From the NCBI GenBank assembly GCA_020160805.1, contig JAIUPO010000013.1, positions 1 through 64,000 on the forward strand: a stretch of DNA of 64,000 bases, read 5' to 3'. Of the stretch, positions 10,420 through 20,289 are shown piece after piece. Every line of letters begins with the position of its first letter. The stretch's first letter is position 1. The position numbers and the translations under genes are program-made. Under the pieces are notes generated by a model, which saw only the letters and a list, made by a program, of their open reading frames with translations, was not told where the DNA came from and did not search any database. The DNA comes from Actinomycetota bacterium. GTDB lineage: Bacteria > Actinomycetota > Actinomycetes > Actinomycetales > Dermatophilaceae.

Positions 10420-12414
10420 TTAGCGGCCGCCGCGATCACGCAGCACCGCGGGGTCGTCGGGATTGGGCGGGCTGTCGAGCTTCAGCGTGAGCTTGGGCGG
10501 GTCCGTGTCGCCCGGGGTCGGCGGGATGTCCAGGGATTGCAGCGCATAGGTCATCACATCGTGGAAGACCGGGGCCGCCACGACACCGCCATAGTGGCCG
10601 TTGACCGGCTTTTGGATGATGACCGAGACGACCAGTTCCGGGTCGGATGCGGGGGCATAGCCGATGAAGCTGGCGGTGTAGCCGGAATAGCCGCGGACCT
10701 TCTCGTCATACCGGTCGGCGGTGCCGGTCTTGCCGGCCACGCGGTAGCCCTCGATGACAGCGGCAGGCGCGGTGCCCTCGGCACCGACGACACCTTCGAG
10801 CATCTCGCTGACTTGCCCGGCAACCTTCGAGGAGATCACGCGAGTGCGCTGCGACTCTGCCGTCTTCTGCAAGGCGCCCTGGCTGTCGGCGACCGCGCCG
10901 ATGAGTTTGGGCGCAATGTGCACCCCGCCATTGGCGATCGTCTGATAGACCCCGGTCGCCTGGATGGCGGTGATCGACAGACCCTGGCCGAAAAGCACGG
11001 TGTAGCGCTGCGAGCCGCTCCAGTCCTCGGCCTTGGCGAGCAGCCCGGCGCTTTCGCCGGGGAACTTCACGGGCGAGCGGGAGCCGAAGCCAAACTTGCG
11101 GAAGTAGGACTCCATGGTCGCCTTCGGCAAGGTTTCGCCCGCGATGATCAGACCGGTATTGCTCGACTGCGCCAAAGCGCCGGCGAAGGTGAGGTATTCG
11201 GTGGGGTGGGTGTGGCTGTCGCTGAACTGGCGGTCGGCGCGGCGCACCGAATAGGGCACGATCATCGCGGTGTCAGGTTTGACGGTGCCCTCCTCCAGGG
11301 CGGCCGCCGCCGTGATGACCTTGGCCGTCGAGCCGGGCTCGAAAACCTCCGTGAAGGCCGTGTTGACGAACGAGGCATCCGTGGTGATCTTGTTGGGATC
11401 GAAGGTCGGATAGGACGCAATCGCCAGCAGTTCACCGGTCTTGACGCTCTGGACCACGACCGTTCCGGAGGCGGCCCGCACCTCGCGCATCTTCTGCGCC
11501 AAGGCGTTCTGGGCATACCACTGCAGGTCATTGCGGATCGTCAGCTGGACCTCGCGGCCAGGCACCGCAGGCTTCTCCTTGGAAAAGCCCATCGGGAGGC
11601 GGACGCCGTCCTGACCCACTTCATACGCCAGTTGGCCTGGGGCACCCTTGAGCGTGGAGTTCAGGTAGGTCTCGATTCCGCCGCCACCGTCCTGGTTGTC
11701 GCCGCTGACGAAGCCGACCAGGCTCGCCGAGGTCGTCGACTGCGGATAGCTGCGCACCGAGGTCCGCTTGCTGTAGATCCCCGGGATGCCGAGCTTGCTG
11801 ATCGTGTTCCACGTCAGCGGCGAAATGGCCCGCTCGAGCAAGACATAACGGGTCTTTGGCGTCGTGAGCGACTTCTCCAGATCGGGCACGGTCTGGCCGA
11901 GCAAGGGCGCCAGATCGAGCGCCGCGCCAGCCGCGCCGACGGTCGTGAGCTTGCCGTCGATCTTCTTCTTGTATGCCGCCACGGACTGCGGATCCGCGCT
12001 CACCTCACGCTTTTCGATGCTCGCCGCGAGGACCGTGCCGGTGGCGTCGACGATCGTTCCGCGCATGGCGGGCGTGGTCTCGGTGACCACCCGCATCTGC
12101 ATTCCGAGTTCGGCGGCGCTGTTCTCATCGAGCGCTTGGATGCGCACGAGTTGGGTCGCGAAGAGGCTGAGCACGACGAGCAGACCGACAAACATGGCCC
12201 GGGCGCGGACCCGGGGATTGCCGCCCGGTCGAGCCATCGGGCGTGGGGTGCGGGGCGGACGTGATCCGCCGCCACGGGGGGCCGCGCCACGGGGTGCAGC
12301 GTCTCGCGGATGTGCCCGGCGCGGATCGCTGCCCCGGGGCGCGCCCGACGCGGGCCCACCGGGCCGGGGCCGGGCCGGCTGCCGGACAGGTGGCGCTGAG
12401 CTTCGGGGCGTCAC
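10420..12414 (-). CDS. ftsI: Septal transpeptidase FtsI (PBP3, class B)
   Basis: 664 residues. Crosslinks septal peptidoglycan with FtsW. A ~70-residue Pro/Arg-rich cytoplasmic tail precedes a single membrane anchor (about 73-93), the dimerisation domain and the transpeptidase domain. Catalytic motifs: SxxK as STAK (Ser ~362), SxN as SSN (~418-420), KTG (~563-565). No PASTA domain is seen; the C-terminus is Pro/Asp-rich. GTG at 12414 is chosen: it lies 8 bases after ftsL with AAGGA upstream. An internal ATG at about codon 60 is possible but would remove most of the tail. Confidence 0.92.
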   Translation of the reverse strand: MTPRSSAPPVRQPARPRPGGPASGAPRGSDPRRAHPRDAAPRGAAPRGGGSRPPRTPRPMARPGGNPRVRARAMFVGLLVVLSLFATQLVRIQALDENSAAELGMQMRVVTETTPAMRGTIVDATGTVLAASIEKREVSADPQSVAAYKKKIDGKLTTVGAAGAALDLAPLLGQTVPDLEKSLTTPKTRYVLLERAISPLTWNTISKLGIPGIYSKRTSVRSYPQSTTSASLVGFVSGDNQDGGGGIETYLNSTLKGAPGQLAYEVGQDGVRLPMGFSKEKPAVPGREVQLTIRNDLQWYAQNALAQKMREVRAASGTVVVQSVKTGELLAIASYPTFDPNKITTDASFVNTAFTEVFEPGSTAKVITAAAALEEGTVKPDTAMIVPYSVRRADRQFSDSHTHPTEYLTFAGALAQSSNTGLIIAGETLPKATMESYFRKFGFGSRSPVKFPGESAGLLAKAEDWSGSQRYTVLFGQGLSITAIQATGVYQTIANGGVHIAPKLIGAVADSQGALQKTAESQRTRVISSKVAGQVSEMLEGVVGAEGTAPAAVIEGYRVAGKTGTADRYDEKVRGYSGYTASFIGYAPASDPELVVSVIIQKPVNGHYGGVVAAPVFHDVMTYALQSLDIPPTPGDTDPPKLTLKLDSPPNPDDPAVLRDRGGR

Positions 12415-12422
12415 GGTGCGGG

Positions 12423-12941
12423 TCAGTCCTTGCTGTCGGCCGGCGTGCTGGACGTGGCGGGCGTGGCCTTCGACGGGGCGGTCTTGGTGGCCTTGGCGGT
12501 CTTGGTCGATCCCATCGTGGGCTCGGTAATCACCGTAAAGGGCGTCGTCCCAGTGGCCGCTTCCGCCACGCCGAGGACGGTCCCCTTGGACAGCGAGACG
12601 AAGGCCGGCGACTGGGCCGGAACCATCCCGAGGGCAAGGGCGCGCTGGGCGAGGGCGGCGGGCGCGCGCAACTGGCTCAACTCGGTGGTCAGCGACTCCT
12701 GCCGGTCGGCGAGCACGGTGGATTCCGTGACGAGCCGGCCGCGCTCGTAGCTGCCCTGCGCGAGAGCGGTGTTGATCATCAAGGTCGCGAGCAAGCTCAA
12801 GACCATGGTCGCGATGAGGGCGAGGATGAACCAGCCCTGACGCACGACCGCGGTCGCGGGCACGACCGACAGCGGCGCGCGCGGCGCCGGGCGGCCGCCG
12901 GTGGTGGGCAGGCCGGACAGCTTGACGGCTGGGGAGCTCAT
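12423..12941 (-). CDS. ftsL: Cell division protein FtsL-like (septum formation initiator)
   Basis: 172 residues: a cytoplasmic N-terminus, one membrane helix (about 37-58), then a coiled-coil-like stretch ([19 protein letters not shown]) and a Thr/Lys/Ala-rich tail. FtsL sequences are poorly conserved, so the call rests on topology and on its place between rsmH and ftsI, the fixed FtsL position. The ATG overlaps the rsmH stop (ATGA), with a GAAGGG ribosome site inside rsmH. Confidence 0.85.
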   Translation of the reverse strand: MSSPAVKLSGLPTTGGRPAPRAPLSVVPATAVVRQGWFILALIATMVLSLLATLMINTALAQGSYERGRLVTESTVLADRQESLTTELSQLRAPAALAQRALALGMVPAQSPAFVSLSKGTVLGVAEAATGTTPFTVITEPTMGSTKTAKATKTAPSKATPATSSTPADSKD

Positions 12942-13927
12942 CGGGATCCCTTCGAGGGGGTGGGGGTGGGACGCAGACGTTCGGCGGCCCGCAAGCGGAC
13001 CGAGGCAGAGCGGGAGTTGGCGGCCTGTTCGGCGGCGGAGGCTTCCTCGGCGCCGCGGGTGAGCAGCCGCAGGTAGGGCTGGTGCTCGGGAAGCTCGACG
13101 GGCAGACCGACGGGTGCGCTGCTGCGGGCTCCCGCGGCCAGGACGCTCTTGGTGATCCGGTCCTCGAGCGAGTGATAGGACAAGACGGCGATCCGCCCGC
13201 CGACGGCCAGAGCCTCGATCGCGGCGGGGAGGGCACGCTCCCACACTCGAAGTTCGTCGTTGACCTCGATGCGCAGCGCCTGGAAGGTGCGCTTGGCCGG
13301 GTGGCCACCGGTGCGCTTCGACGCCGCCGGGATGACCTCGGTGAGCAGGGCGACGAGTTCGGCGGAGGTGGTCAGCGGGCGCTGCGCGCGGCGGGCGACG
13401 ATGGCGCGCGCAATCTTGGGGGCGAAGCGCTCCTCGCCATAGACCCGCAGCACCCGGGTCAGGTCCGGCACGTCATAGTCGCGCAGCACATCGGCCGCCG
13501 TCTGCCCGCTGCCCTGGTCCATCCGCATATCGAGCGGGCCGTCGAAGCGGTAGGCGAAGCCGCGCTCTTGGGCATCGAGTTGCAGCGAGGAGACACCGAG
13601 GTCGAACAGGATCGCGTCGGCCCGCTCGATCCCGAGGTCGGCGAGGACGGCGGGCAGGTCGTCATACACCGCCGCAGCGATCTGGACCCGATCGCCATAT
13701 GACGCGAGCCGCTCCCCCGCGATCCGGCGAGCGTCGGCGTCGCGATCGATGCCGACCAGGCGGGCGGCGGGGCAGCGATCGAGCAGCGCCTGCGCGTGGC
13801 CACCGAGGCCGAGGGTGGCATCGACGACCACGGCTCCGGGCTCGCTCAGGGCCGGGGCGAGCAGGTCGAGGATCCGCTCGAGGAGGACAGGCACGTGACG
13901 GTGCGGCGCCACTGCTCCTGTGCTCAT
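12938..13927 (-). CDS. rsmH: 16S rRNA m4C1402 methyltransferase RsmH (MraW)
   Basis: 329 residues. Methylates N4 of C1402 in 16S rRNA using SAM. The SAM loop [16 protein letters not shown] is at about 32-47; further family motifs are [13 protein letters not shown] and [13 protein letters not shown]. Begins with [12 protein letters not shown], the usual RsmH opening. The ATG at 13927 replaces a longer open frame that lacks family similarity. 145 bases separate it from mraZ, the widest internal gap of the dcw cluster. Confidence 0.95.
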   Translation of the reverse strand: MSTGAVAPHRHVPVLLERILDLLAPALSEPGAVVVDATLGLGGHAQALLDRCPAARLVGIDRDADARRIAGERLASYGDRVQIAAAVYDDLPAVLADLGIERADAILFDLGVSSLQLDAQERGFAYRFDGPLDMRMDQGSGQTAADVLRDYDVPDLTRVLRVYGEERFAPKIARAIVARRAQRPLTTSAELVALLTEVIPAASKRTGGHPAKRTFQALRIEVNDELRVWERALPAAIEALAVGGRIAVLSYHSLEDRITKSVLAAGARSSAPVGLPVELPEHQPYLRLLTRGAEEASAAEQAANSRSASVRLRAAERLRPTPTPSKGSR

Positions 13928-14072
13928 CGGGTGCCTTCGGATCGGTTCTGGTCGGGGGTTGGGGTATGCGGATGGGGCACCTGGTGCGGGCGATGGTTCC
14001 TGGTCCCCATCCGCCGCCCCGATCCGGGGGAAGTCGGGCCGGGAGGACGGCTGGAGGCCAGGAACCACCGCG

Positions 14073-14510
14073 CTAGAGCAGGACGACCCCCTCCTCGTCG
14101 AGATCGCCGAGGACGGCATCGGAGCCGTCCTCGTCATACGAGCCGGCGTCCCACACCTCGAGGTAGTGACCCTGGCCGATGACGATGCAGTCCTTGTCGA
14201 GCCCGGCGTACTGGCGCAGCACCGCGGGGATGGTCACGCGGCCCTGGCGGTCGGGGGTCTCGGTGGAGGCATGGCCGAGCAGGGCGCGGCGCAGCTGACG
14301 GACATTGCGCGAGGCCGTCGAGGCCATATTCAGCCGGTCGAGGATGCGCTCCTTGAAGACCTCGTGGGGATAGATCGTCAGGCAGCGATCCATCCCCTTG
14401 GTCACCACGACCTGCTCCCCGAGCCCGTCGCGAAAGCGCGCTGGCAAGGCGATCCGACCCTTGTCGTCCAGCCGCGGCTGGTGCTGGCCCATGAACTCGA
14501 CATCGGTCAC
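14073..14510 (-). CDS. mraZ: Transcriptional regulator MraZ
   Basis: 145 residues, two SpoVT/AbrB-type half-domains (first around [19 protein letters not shown], second around [19 protein letters not shown]). MraZ forms a ring-shaped oligomer that binds repeats upstream of its own operon. GTG at 14510 is preferred because GGAGG sits six bases upstream; the canonical MraZ N-terminus aligns from the internal Met7, so six extra residues are predicted. The acidic C-terminal tail ([16 protein letters not shown]) is a small extension. Confidence 0.94.
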   Translation of the reverse strand: MTDVEFMGQHQPRLDDKGRIALPARFRDGLGEQVVVTKGMDRCLTIYPHEVFKERILDRLNMASTASRNVRQLRRALLGHASTETPDRQGRVTIPAVLRQYAGLDKDCIVIGQGHYLEVWDAGSYDEDGSDAVLGDLDEEGVVLL

Positions 14511-14870
14511 TGGCCACCTCCCGCGCTGCCCTCTAGGACCCTTTTCACCAGGTCACTCCGATTTCCCCCACTCTACCCCACCTATGTACCGATTTGGGCA
14601 CGATTCCGGGCAGTTTTCCCCTAGAACTCAGCATCTTTGCCGGTCAGACGCGGTGGTGGAAAGTGGGGAGATTCCTGCGGATTTGCCGCCGTTCGGACCG
14701 AGGTTGCTCGAACAGGCCATAAAGTTGGCGGAACCGGCCCCGAACTAGTGCCCGGGTGGGGGACGATGGCCGGGACCGTGCGGGGAACGACGGGTTGTCA
14801 GCGCATCGTCCTAAGCTCGCAGGACCCCAGAACACGACGCGGTCGATCCACGTCGGGAAGGATGGCGACA
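14511..14870. other. Divergent intergenic region mraZ / moxR
   Basis: 360 bases without a gene. The mraZ-proximal half holds the MraZ operator at 14566-14580 and presumably the dcw promoter on the minus strand; TACATA just upstream of the boxes could be its -10, with no convincing -35. The moxR-proximal half has TTGTCA near 14795 and TAAGCT near 14812, spaced too closely for a standard promoter. The short open frames crossing the region have no protein-like features. Confidence 0.5.
14566..14580 (-). promoter_or_regulatory. MraZ operator (two TGGGG boxes)
   Basis: On the minus strand two TGGGG pentamers are separated by exactly five bases (TGGGG TAGAG TGGGG), about 56 bases upstream of the mraZ start. 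MraZ is known to bind direct repeats of TGGG-type boxes at 10-bp spacing, so this is a good autoregulatory site. A third box at the next 10-bp step is not conserved. Confidence 0.75.
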
Positions 14871-15860
14871 GTGACCGAGCAGGGTCAGTTGACCGGCAGC
14901 GAACGGGCTCGGACGCTCGAGGAAGTCCTGGAGGTCACGACCTCGCTCGCGGCCGCCATGCGCACCGTGATCGAGGGTAAGCCCGAGGTCATCCAGACCG
15001 CCCTGACCGCCTTGCTCGCCGAGGGCCATCTGCTCTTGGAGGATGTGCCTGGCGTCGGCAAAACCATGCTCGCCAAGACCCTCGCGCGCTCGGTCGACTG
15101 CTCGGTGCGACGGATTCAGTTCACCCCGGACCTGCTGCCCAGCGATGTCACGGGCGTGAGCATGTTCAACCAGGACTTGCGCTCGTTCGAGTTCCGGCCC
15201 GGCGCGATCTTCGCCAATGTGGTCGTCGGGGACGAGATCAACCGGGCCTCCCCCAAGACCCAGTCGGCGATGCTCGAATGTATGGAGGAGGGTCAAGTCA
15301 CCGTCGACGGGCGGACCTACACCCTGCCCCACCCCTTCATCGTCATGGCGACCCAGAACCCGCTGGAGATGGAGGGCACCTATCCCCTGCCCGAGGCGCA
15401 ACGCGACCGATTCATGGCGCGCCTGTCACTGGGCTATCCCTCGGCGCGCAGCGAGATGGACATGCTCACCCACCACGGCGAGCGCGACCCGCTGCACGAA
15501 TTGCGGCCCGTGACCGATGCCGCGACCGTCAGCCGGTTGATCGCTGGCGTGCGCAGCGTGCACACCTCCGACTCGATCCGTCAGTACATCGTCGACCTGG
15601 CCAGCGCGACCCGCGACAACTCCGCCATCCGGCTCGGGGTCTCGCCGCGAGCCACCCTGCACCTGCTGCGGGCGGCCCGAGCGGCGGCAGCCTTATCCGG
15701 TCGCGATTACGTCCTGCCCGATGACGTCCAGGCCCTCGTCGTGCCCGTCTGGGCCCACCGCCTGATCCTCACCGGCGAGGCCCTGCACTCCCGGCGCGGC
15801 CCTGCCGAGGTGCTGCGCTCGGTCACCGACCGCGTCCGGGTGCCGGCGCCCGGCTTCTGA
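14871..15860 (+). CDS. MoxR-family AAA+ ATPase
   Basis: 329 residues. AAA+ chaperone-type ATPase. Walker A EDVPGVGKTMLAKT is near 57-70, Walker B VVVGDEINRA near 115-124, sensor region VMATQNPLEMEGTYPLPEAQ. GTG at 14871 has GGAAGG with a nine-base spacer; an ATG nine bases earlier is possible but would sit directly against that ribosome site. It is followed by DUF58 (stop/start TGATG) and a membrane transglutaminase, the widespread MoxR-DUF58-TGase operon thought to act in cofactor-dependent maturation or envelope stress (family knowledge; substrate unknown). Confidence 0.92.
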   Translation: MTEQGQLTGSERARTLEEVLEVTTSLAAAMRTVIEGKPEVIQTALTALLAEGHLLLEDVPGVGKTMLAKTLARSVDCSVRRIQFTPDLLPSDVTGVSMFNQDLRSFEFRPGAIFANVVVGDEINRASPKTQSAMLECMEEGQVTVDGRTYTLPHPFIVMATQNPLEMEGTYPLPEAQRDRFMARLSLGYPSARSEMDMLTHHGERDPLHELRPVTDAATVSRLIAGVRSVHTSDSIRQYIVDLASATRDNSAIRLGVSPRATLHLLRAARAAAALSGRDYVLPDDVQALVVPVWAHRLILTGEALHSRRGPAEVLRSVTDRVRVPAPGF

Positions 15861-17116
15861 TGGCCCGCCGGACCCGCAGGCGCGGGCTGACCGACGCCCT
15901 CACCGTGCGGGGCCGGTGCTTCCTCGCGGCCGGGCTGGCTTTGATGGCGTGCGGCATCCTTATGGGCTTTCGCGACATCACCCGGATCGGTGTGCTCGTG
16001 GCCGGGCTGCCGATCTTCGTGCTGCTCATCGCCCGGCGCCAGCAGTTGAGCTTTGCGACCGATCGCACCGTCTCGCCGGCGATCGTGCCGATGGATCAGT
16101 GGAGCGCGGTCAGCCTGCATGTGCGCAATCCCGGCCCAGGGCGGACGCCGATCCTGATGGCCGAAGAACAGCTGGACTATGCCTTAGGCGACCGGCCGCG
16201 CTTCGTCATACCCAAGATGGCGCCCGGGGCGGCCCATGAGGTGTCCTATCGAGTGCGTTCCTCGGTGCGGGGGCGGCACCGGCTCGGACCGCTCGGACTG
16301 CGGATCAAGGATCCCTTCGAGTTGACCTTGCGCTTGGCCGTGGTGCGCGGCACCGGAGAGTTGATCGTGCTGCCCAAGATCGTTGATCTGAACTCCGGGC
16401 AGGTCAGCGGCGGGCTCGGCAATGAGGGCTCGATCCCCCACATGATCGCGCTGCATGGTGAAGATGACGTCTCGGTCCGTGAATACCGCGAGGGCGACGA
16501 CCTGCGGCGCATTCACTGGCCGGCGACTGCACGGACCGGCGAGTTGATGGTGCGCCAGGAGGACCGTCCGGCGACTCGCCGGGTCGTGCTGCTGCTGGAT
16601 GACCGGGCCGCGGCCGGGGCGGTCCCGCGCGCGTCGGGATCCTTCGAGTGGGCCATCACGGCGATGGCCTCGATTGCCGCCGTGGTGATCCAGGAAGGCA
16701 CCAACTGTTTCCTCGTCGCCGGGGGGGAGTTGTATGCCGGACACGGCGGCGAGCACCTGCGGGTAGAGGCGGCCCTGACGGAATTGGCCGTTGCGGAACT
16801 TCAGGAACCGGCGTTGTTCACCACGAGCATCGAGAAGGCCGGCGAGGTCGCGGCCGCCGGCGCTTTGTGTATCGCGGTGCTTTCCGCGATGTCCGACCAC
16901 GAGATCGACGCCTTGGCGCGCGTCCGGCCACCCGGTTCGGCCGGTCTCGCCATCGTCACCCCGATCTCCGATGCGGTCGGTCACGGACCGGAGGCCGAGG
17001 CCACTGCCGCCCGGCTGCGCGAGCGCGGCTGGAGCGCGGTGGCGGTCTCCTCGGGTATCTCGGTCGCACAGGCCTGGTCTTCGGTCGGCGCCAGCGCAGT
17101 GCGGGCGGGCCGATGA
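15860..17116 (+). CDS. DUF58 domain protein, membrane-anchored
   Basis: 418 residues. Two membrane helices near the N-terminus (about 18-36 and 40-58), then an extended region and the DUF58 motif around residues 205-235 (SVREYREGDD, RRIHWPATARTG), followed by a von Willebrand A-like fold common in the family. The exact role is unknown; partners of MoxR ATPases usually carry such vWA-like domains. Coupled to moxR upstream (TGATG) and to the transglutaminase gene downstream (ATGA). Confidence 0.9.
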   Translation: MARRTRRRGLTDALTVRGRCFLAAGLALMACGILMGFRDITRIGVLVAGLPIFVLLIARRQQLSFATDRTVSPAIVPMDQWSAVSLHVRNPGPGRTPILMAEEQLDYALGDRPRFVIPKMAPGAAHEVSYRVRSSVRGRHRLGPLGLRIKDPFELTLRLAVVRGTGELIVLPKIVDLNSGQVSGGLGNEGSIPHMIALHGEDDVSVREYREGDDLRRIHWPATARTGELMVRQEDRPATRRVVLLLDDRAAAGAVPRASGSFEWAITAMASIAAVVIQEGTNCFLVAGGELYAGHGGEHLRVEAALTELAVAELQEPALFTTSIEKAGEVAAAGALCIAVLSAMSDHEIDALARVRPPGSAGLAIVTPISDAVGHGPEAEATAARLRERGWSAVAVSSGISVAQAWSSVGASAVRAGR

Positions 17117-19485
17117 AGAGCCAGGGCCGACCGATCGAAGCGCTGATCGCCTTCGTCGCCGCGTGGCTGGCGCTGCTGCCCGTTCGCACCCTGCTCAGCG
17201 ATGCCTCCTGGGTGGTGCCGGCACTGGTCATCTCCGGGATCGTGGTCGCGACCGGGATCTTCGTTCGCACCATGGTGCGTCATTGGTTGGCCGTGACCCT
17301 GGCCCAGGTCGTCGCGGGCCTTGAGGCGATCGCGCTCTGGCATGGACGAGGGCACACGACCTATGGCATGCCCACCTGGGACACCGTGCTCGCCCTCAAC
17401 AACATTCTCATCGAGGCCCGAGAGACCGTGCTGAGGTATGCCGCCCCGGCTCCGACCAATCGCGGGATGATCGTCGCGATGTCCTTCATCGCGGTGGCCA
17501 TCGTGATCATCGTCGACCTGCTCGCGGTGACGCTCAAAGCCCCGGCGGCCGCTGGGCTGGCGCTGCTGACGGCATTCCTCATCACCGCGGCGAACCGTGG
17601 CTCGGCCCTGCCCTTCGCCTATTTCGTGCTGCCGGCCGCCGCCTGGCTGGTGCTGCTCGGCCGGACCGGAACACAAGGCTTGCGGCGCTGGGCGACGCTG
17701 CTGCCCAAAACACCCGACGGGCAAGAGGCGCCCCGCGATCCGCGCACCGCCTTCACTCGCAGCGCGGGCCGGTTGGGCGTTGGTGTGCTCGCGCTGGCCG
17801 TCGTGCTGCCGATCGTGGTGCCGCACTTCCACACGCGCTACCTCACCGACGGCCTGGGCCGCTCGGCCGGTGCGGGCAATGGCACCTTCAGCCTGAGCAC
17901 GACGCTGGATCTGCGGGCAAATCTGGAGTCGCAGTCGACCAGCCCGGCGTTGAAGTACCGCACCTCCGTGACCAGTCCGGGACCGCTGCGGGTGGCGATC
18001 CTCACGAACTATGTCAACGGGCAGTTCACACCGCGGCCGCTCTATCCCGCCAAGACGATCAAACCGACCATCCCGTTGCGCATGAATGAGGCGCTCACGT
18101 GGTGGCAGCCGCTGATGTCGAAACTTCCTGCCGGTGCGCGCAAGGATGGCACCTTCGAGGCCTACGACTCGGATCTGGCGAGCCCGCAGATCGCGATGCC
18201 TTATGGCGCGCGCTATCTGAGCATCGACGATGACATCGAGGCGCTGGAGTTCGCGGATAGTTCCGTGGAGGTCATCGATCGGGCGACGTCATATGCCGTT
18301 GACCTGACTGTGCTCAATCCGACGCCGGAAATCCTCAACGAGGCACCCGATGTGGACTCGCCGGGACGCGTGGACGGCGACAGCGTGACGGCGGACACCC
18401 TGAGCGTGGACCCACTGTCGGTGCCGATCATCAGTGAGATCAGCGAGCGCCTCCGCACGGACGCGAGGAACAACTTGGAGATGGCTGTCGCCATACAGGA
18501 TTGGTTGCGTTCCGATGAGTTCACCTACAGCCTGGACCTCGCGCCGGTGCAGAGCGTGGAAGGCGTGCCCCTGGACCCGATCACCAACTTCCTGACCACC
18601 AAGCAGGGATATTGCCAACAATTCGCCTCGGCGATGATTCTCATGGCGCGCTACAACGGCATTCCGGCGCGGATGGCCATCGGCTTCCTGCCCGGCAGTC
18701 AGGAGCGCGGCGAATGGACGGTCAAGCGCAGCGACGCGCACGCCTGGCCCGAACTGTATTTCGCCAATGTCGGGTGGGTGCGCTTCGATCCCACGCCCGG
18801 GACGCGTTCCGGGACGGCGCCCGGCTACGCGCGGGTCCCGGTGGACACGACCGCCACGACAAGCAGCTCCAGCAGCACCTCGAAGGCCCCGACGACTCGC
18901 CCGACCCGCCCGCAGGACCAGCTCGACCCCACCCTCGGCGGCACGGGCACCCGCTCCCTCGGGCAGCGGATCGCCGCCCTGCCGACGACGGTCTGGGTCG
19001 GCCTCGGCCTGCTGGCCGGGGTGCTGGCGCTGCTCGTCCTGCCCGTCAGTTCGCTGCTGGCCCGGCGGCGCCGACTGGCGGAGGCCGACTCCGATGCAGA
19101 GGTGATCGAGGCGCGTTGGCAAGACCTGATTGCCCGCATCGCCGATCTGGGCATCGAGACGCCGCAAACGCTCACCCCGCGCCAGGTGCATTCGCATCTG
19201 ACGCACACCGCGGTGCTTGATCGGGACACTTCCGCCGCCCTGAGCCGCGTCGTGGACGCGGTCGAGGTCGCTCGATATGCCGCCCCGGGCGGCACCGTGG
19301 GCGATCCGGCGGCCGATGTCGAGCGGGTCTTCGGGCACATTGACTCAAGCCGGTCGCGGAGGATCCGCGCGCGGGCGCGGCTGGTGCCGTATGCCGGTCG
19401 CCGGGCTGCCCGGTCCGCATACTCCCGGGTCGTGGGGTTGCCCGCCCGGCTGGTGGCCGAAATGCGAACGCGCCGGGAGGGCTAA
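17113..19485 (+). CDS. Membrane transglutaminase-like protein (TgpA type)
   Basis: 790 residues. Five or more N-terminal membrane helices, a large extracytoplasmic region with the transglutaminase core (Cys in GYCQQFAS ~500, His in DAHAWPE ~543, Asp in FDPTPG ~558), a Ser/Thr/Pro linker, a C-terminal helix (~626-648) and a cytoplasmic DUF4129-like tail. The catalytic triad appears complete, so a protease or crosslinking activity on exported substrates is plausible. ATG at 17113 overlaps the DUF58 stop (ATGA). Confidence 0.9.
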   Translation: MKSQGRPIEALIAFVAAWLALLPVRTLLSDASWVVPALVISGIVVATGIFVRTMVRHWLAVTLAQVVAGLEAIALWHGRGHTTYGMPTWDTVLALNNILIEARETVLRYAAPAPTNRGMIVAMSFIAVAIVIIVDLLAVTLKAPAAAGLALLTAFLITAANRGSALPFAYFVLPAAAWLVLLGRTGTQGLRRWATLLPKTPDGQEAPRDPRTAFTRSAGRLGVGVLALAVVLPIVVPHFHTRYLTDGLGRSAGAGNGTFSLSTTLDLRANLESQSTSPALKYRTSVTSPGPLRVAILTNYVNGQFTPRPLYPAKTIKPTIPLRMNEALTWWQPLMSKLPAGARKDGTFEAYDSDLASPQIAMPYGARYLSIDDDIEALEFADSSVEVIDRATSYAVDLTVLNPTPEILNEAPDVDSPGRVDGDSVTADTLSVDPLSVPIISEISERLRTDARNNLEMAVAIQDWLRSDEFTYSLDLAPVQSVEGVPLDPITNFLTTKQGYCQQFASAMILMARYNGIPARMAIGFLPGSQERGEWTVKRSDAHAWPELYFANVGWVRFDPTPGTRSGTAPGYARVPVDTTATTSSSSSTSKAPTTRPTRPQDQLDPTLGGTGTRSLGQRIAALPTTVWVGLGLLAGVLALLVLPVSSLLARRRRLAEADSDAEVIEARWQDLIARIADLGIETPQTLTPRQVHSHLTHTAVLDRDTSAALSRVVDAVEVARYAAPGGTVGDPAADVERVFGHIDSSRSRRIRARARLVPYAGRRAARSAYSRVVGLPARLVAEMRTRREG

Positions 19486-19502
19486 AGGCCCGTCCCGGCG
19501 CG
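19469..19502. terminator. Hairpin overlapping the transglutaminase stop
   Basis: CGCGCCGGGAGGGC, loop TAAA, then GGCCCGTCCCGGCGCG: a ~14-bp stem with one bulged base, enclosing the stop codon. No T tract follows. Before the element inserted, rpoD would have ended just downstream in the opposite direction, so this was probably a bidirectional terminator between convergent genes. Confidence 0.6.
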
Positions 19503-19519
19503 TCGCGGCGCTGGTGCGA

Positions 19520-19539
19520 TCAGTCGAGATAGTCGCGCA
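19520..19539 (-). other. attL (displaced rpoD 3' end)
   Basis: TCAGTCGAGATAGTCGCGCA on the plus strand; read on the minus strand it encodes the tail RDYLD and a stop, identical in protein to the end of RpoD. It differs from the right copy only at 19529, a synonymous Tyr codon change (TAT versus TAC). Confidence 0.85.
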
Positions 19540-19634
19540 CTAGGAACGCCTGTGCGTTGTGCATGGTCCGTTTACAAGCGAGCAGATCGGCAGCGCTGTG
19601 GCGTGCAATATCTCCGACTGAAAGGCGAGGCACC

Positions 19635-20261
19635 ATGACCCCAGCAAACCACCACGTCGAGCACGAGGCGACGGCAGGCTCCACGATGAGCAGCACCACC
19701 ACCACGGCCGTTCAGCACATGCTCGGCACACTCCAAGTGGGTATCCAGCGCGCGGCAGACCAGAAGGGTATGACGCTCGGGGAGGTCGAGCAGCGGGCCG
19801 GCCTCGCGCCGGGCGCCCTGTCCGACCCCGAGCGGCTACCCGTCGATGACCTGGCGGTCGCGGCCCGCGTCCTGGGCACCACCGCCTCGGCACTCGTCAA
19901 GCTCGCGGAGACAGCCGCGACACGCGCGCAGCCGCGGCCGGACGCGCCGTGGGCCGACAGCGTCCACCCCTACGGCCCGCCCCTGTCGGACAGGTGGGGC
20001 GCGGTCGCCCAAAAGTCCTACCCGCTCTCCGGCAGCAACCGCGTGGTGGCCGTCGAGGTCGATTACGAGCGGCGCCCGGACGGGTCGTGGGTGATCGGCG
20101 GAGAGCACGCGTGCAGCAGCGCCCGCCCGGTCGTCTCGATCTTTCGGGCAACGACGGGCGAGGAGGGCGACCTGACCCCGGAGCAGGCCCGTGAGCTGGC
20201 GGCGGTCCTGGTCGAGGCGGCGGAGTTCGCTGCTCGAATCGAGGGCGGTGTGGCGTCGTGA
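19635..20261 (+). CDS. XRE-type helix-turn-helix protein of the element
   Basis: 208 residues. Residues ~35-100 resemble a Cro/C1-type HTH (MTLGEVEQRAGLAPGALSDP, then LPVDDLAVAARVLGTTASAL). The C-terminal half (~105-208) is an uncharacterised domain rich in Val/Asp/Glu ending in LTPEQARELAAVLVEAAEFA. ATG at 19635 is chosen because GGCGAGG lies just upstream. It is the only clear plus-strand gene of the element and opposes all others, as a satellite master repressor would (inference). Family assignment is by eye only. Confidence 0.65.
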   Translation: MTPANHHVEHEATAGSTMSSTTTTAVQHMLGTLQVGIQRAADQKGMTLGEVEQRAGLAPGALSDPERLPVDDLAVAARVLGTTASALVKLAETAATRAQPRPDAPWADSVHPYGPPLSDRWGAVAQKSYPLSGSNRVVAVEVDYERRPDGSWVIGGEHACSSARPVVSIFRATTGEEGDLTPEQARELAAVLVEAAEFAARIEGGVAS

Positions 20262-20289
20262 GGTGGATGCTGCTGCCAGCCTGACAGGC

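Noticed and set aside
8944..12264. Very long plus-strand open frame (about 1100 codons) opposite murE and ftsI
   Set aside because: Composition is that of a GC-rich antisense shadow (Arg/Gly/Asp-rich, no domain), fully opposite two certain genes.
19520..19705. 61-codon minus-strand frame ending in RDYLD
   Set aside because: Only the last five codons are meaningful: they are the displaced rpoD end (attL). The rest is element DNA read by chance.
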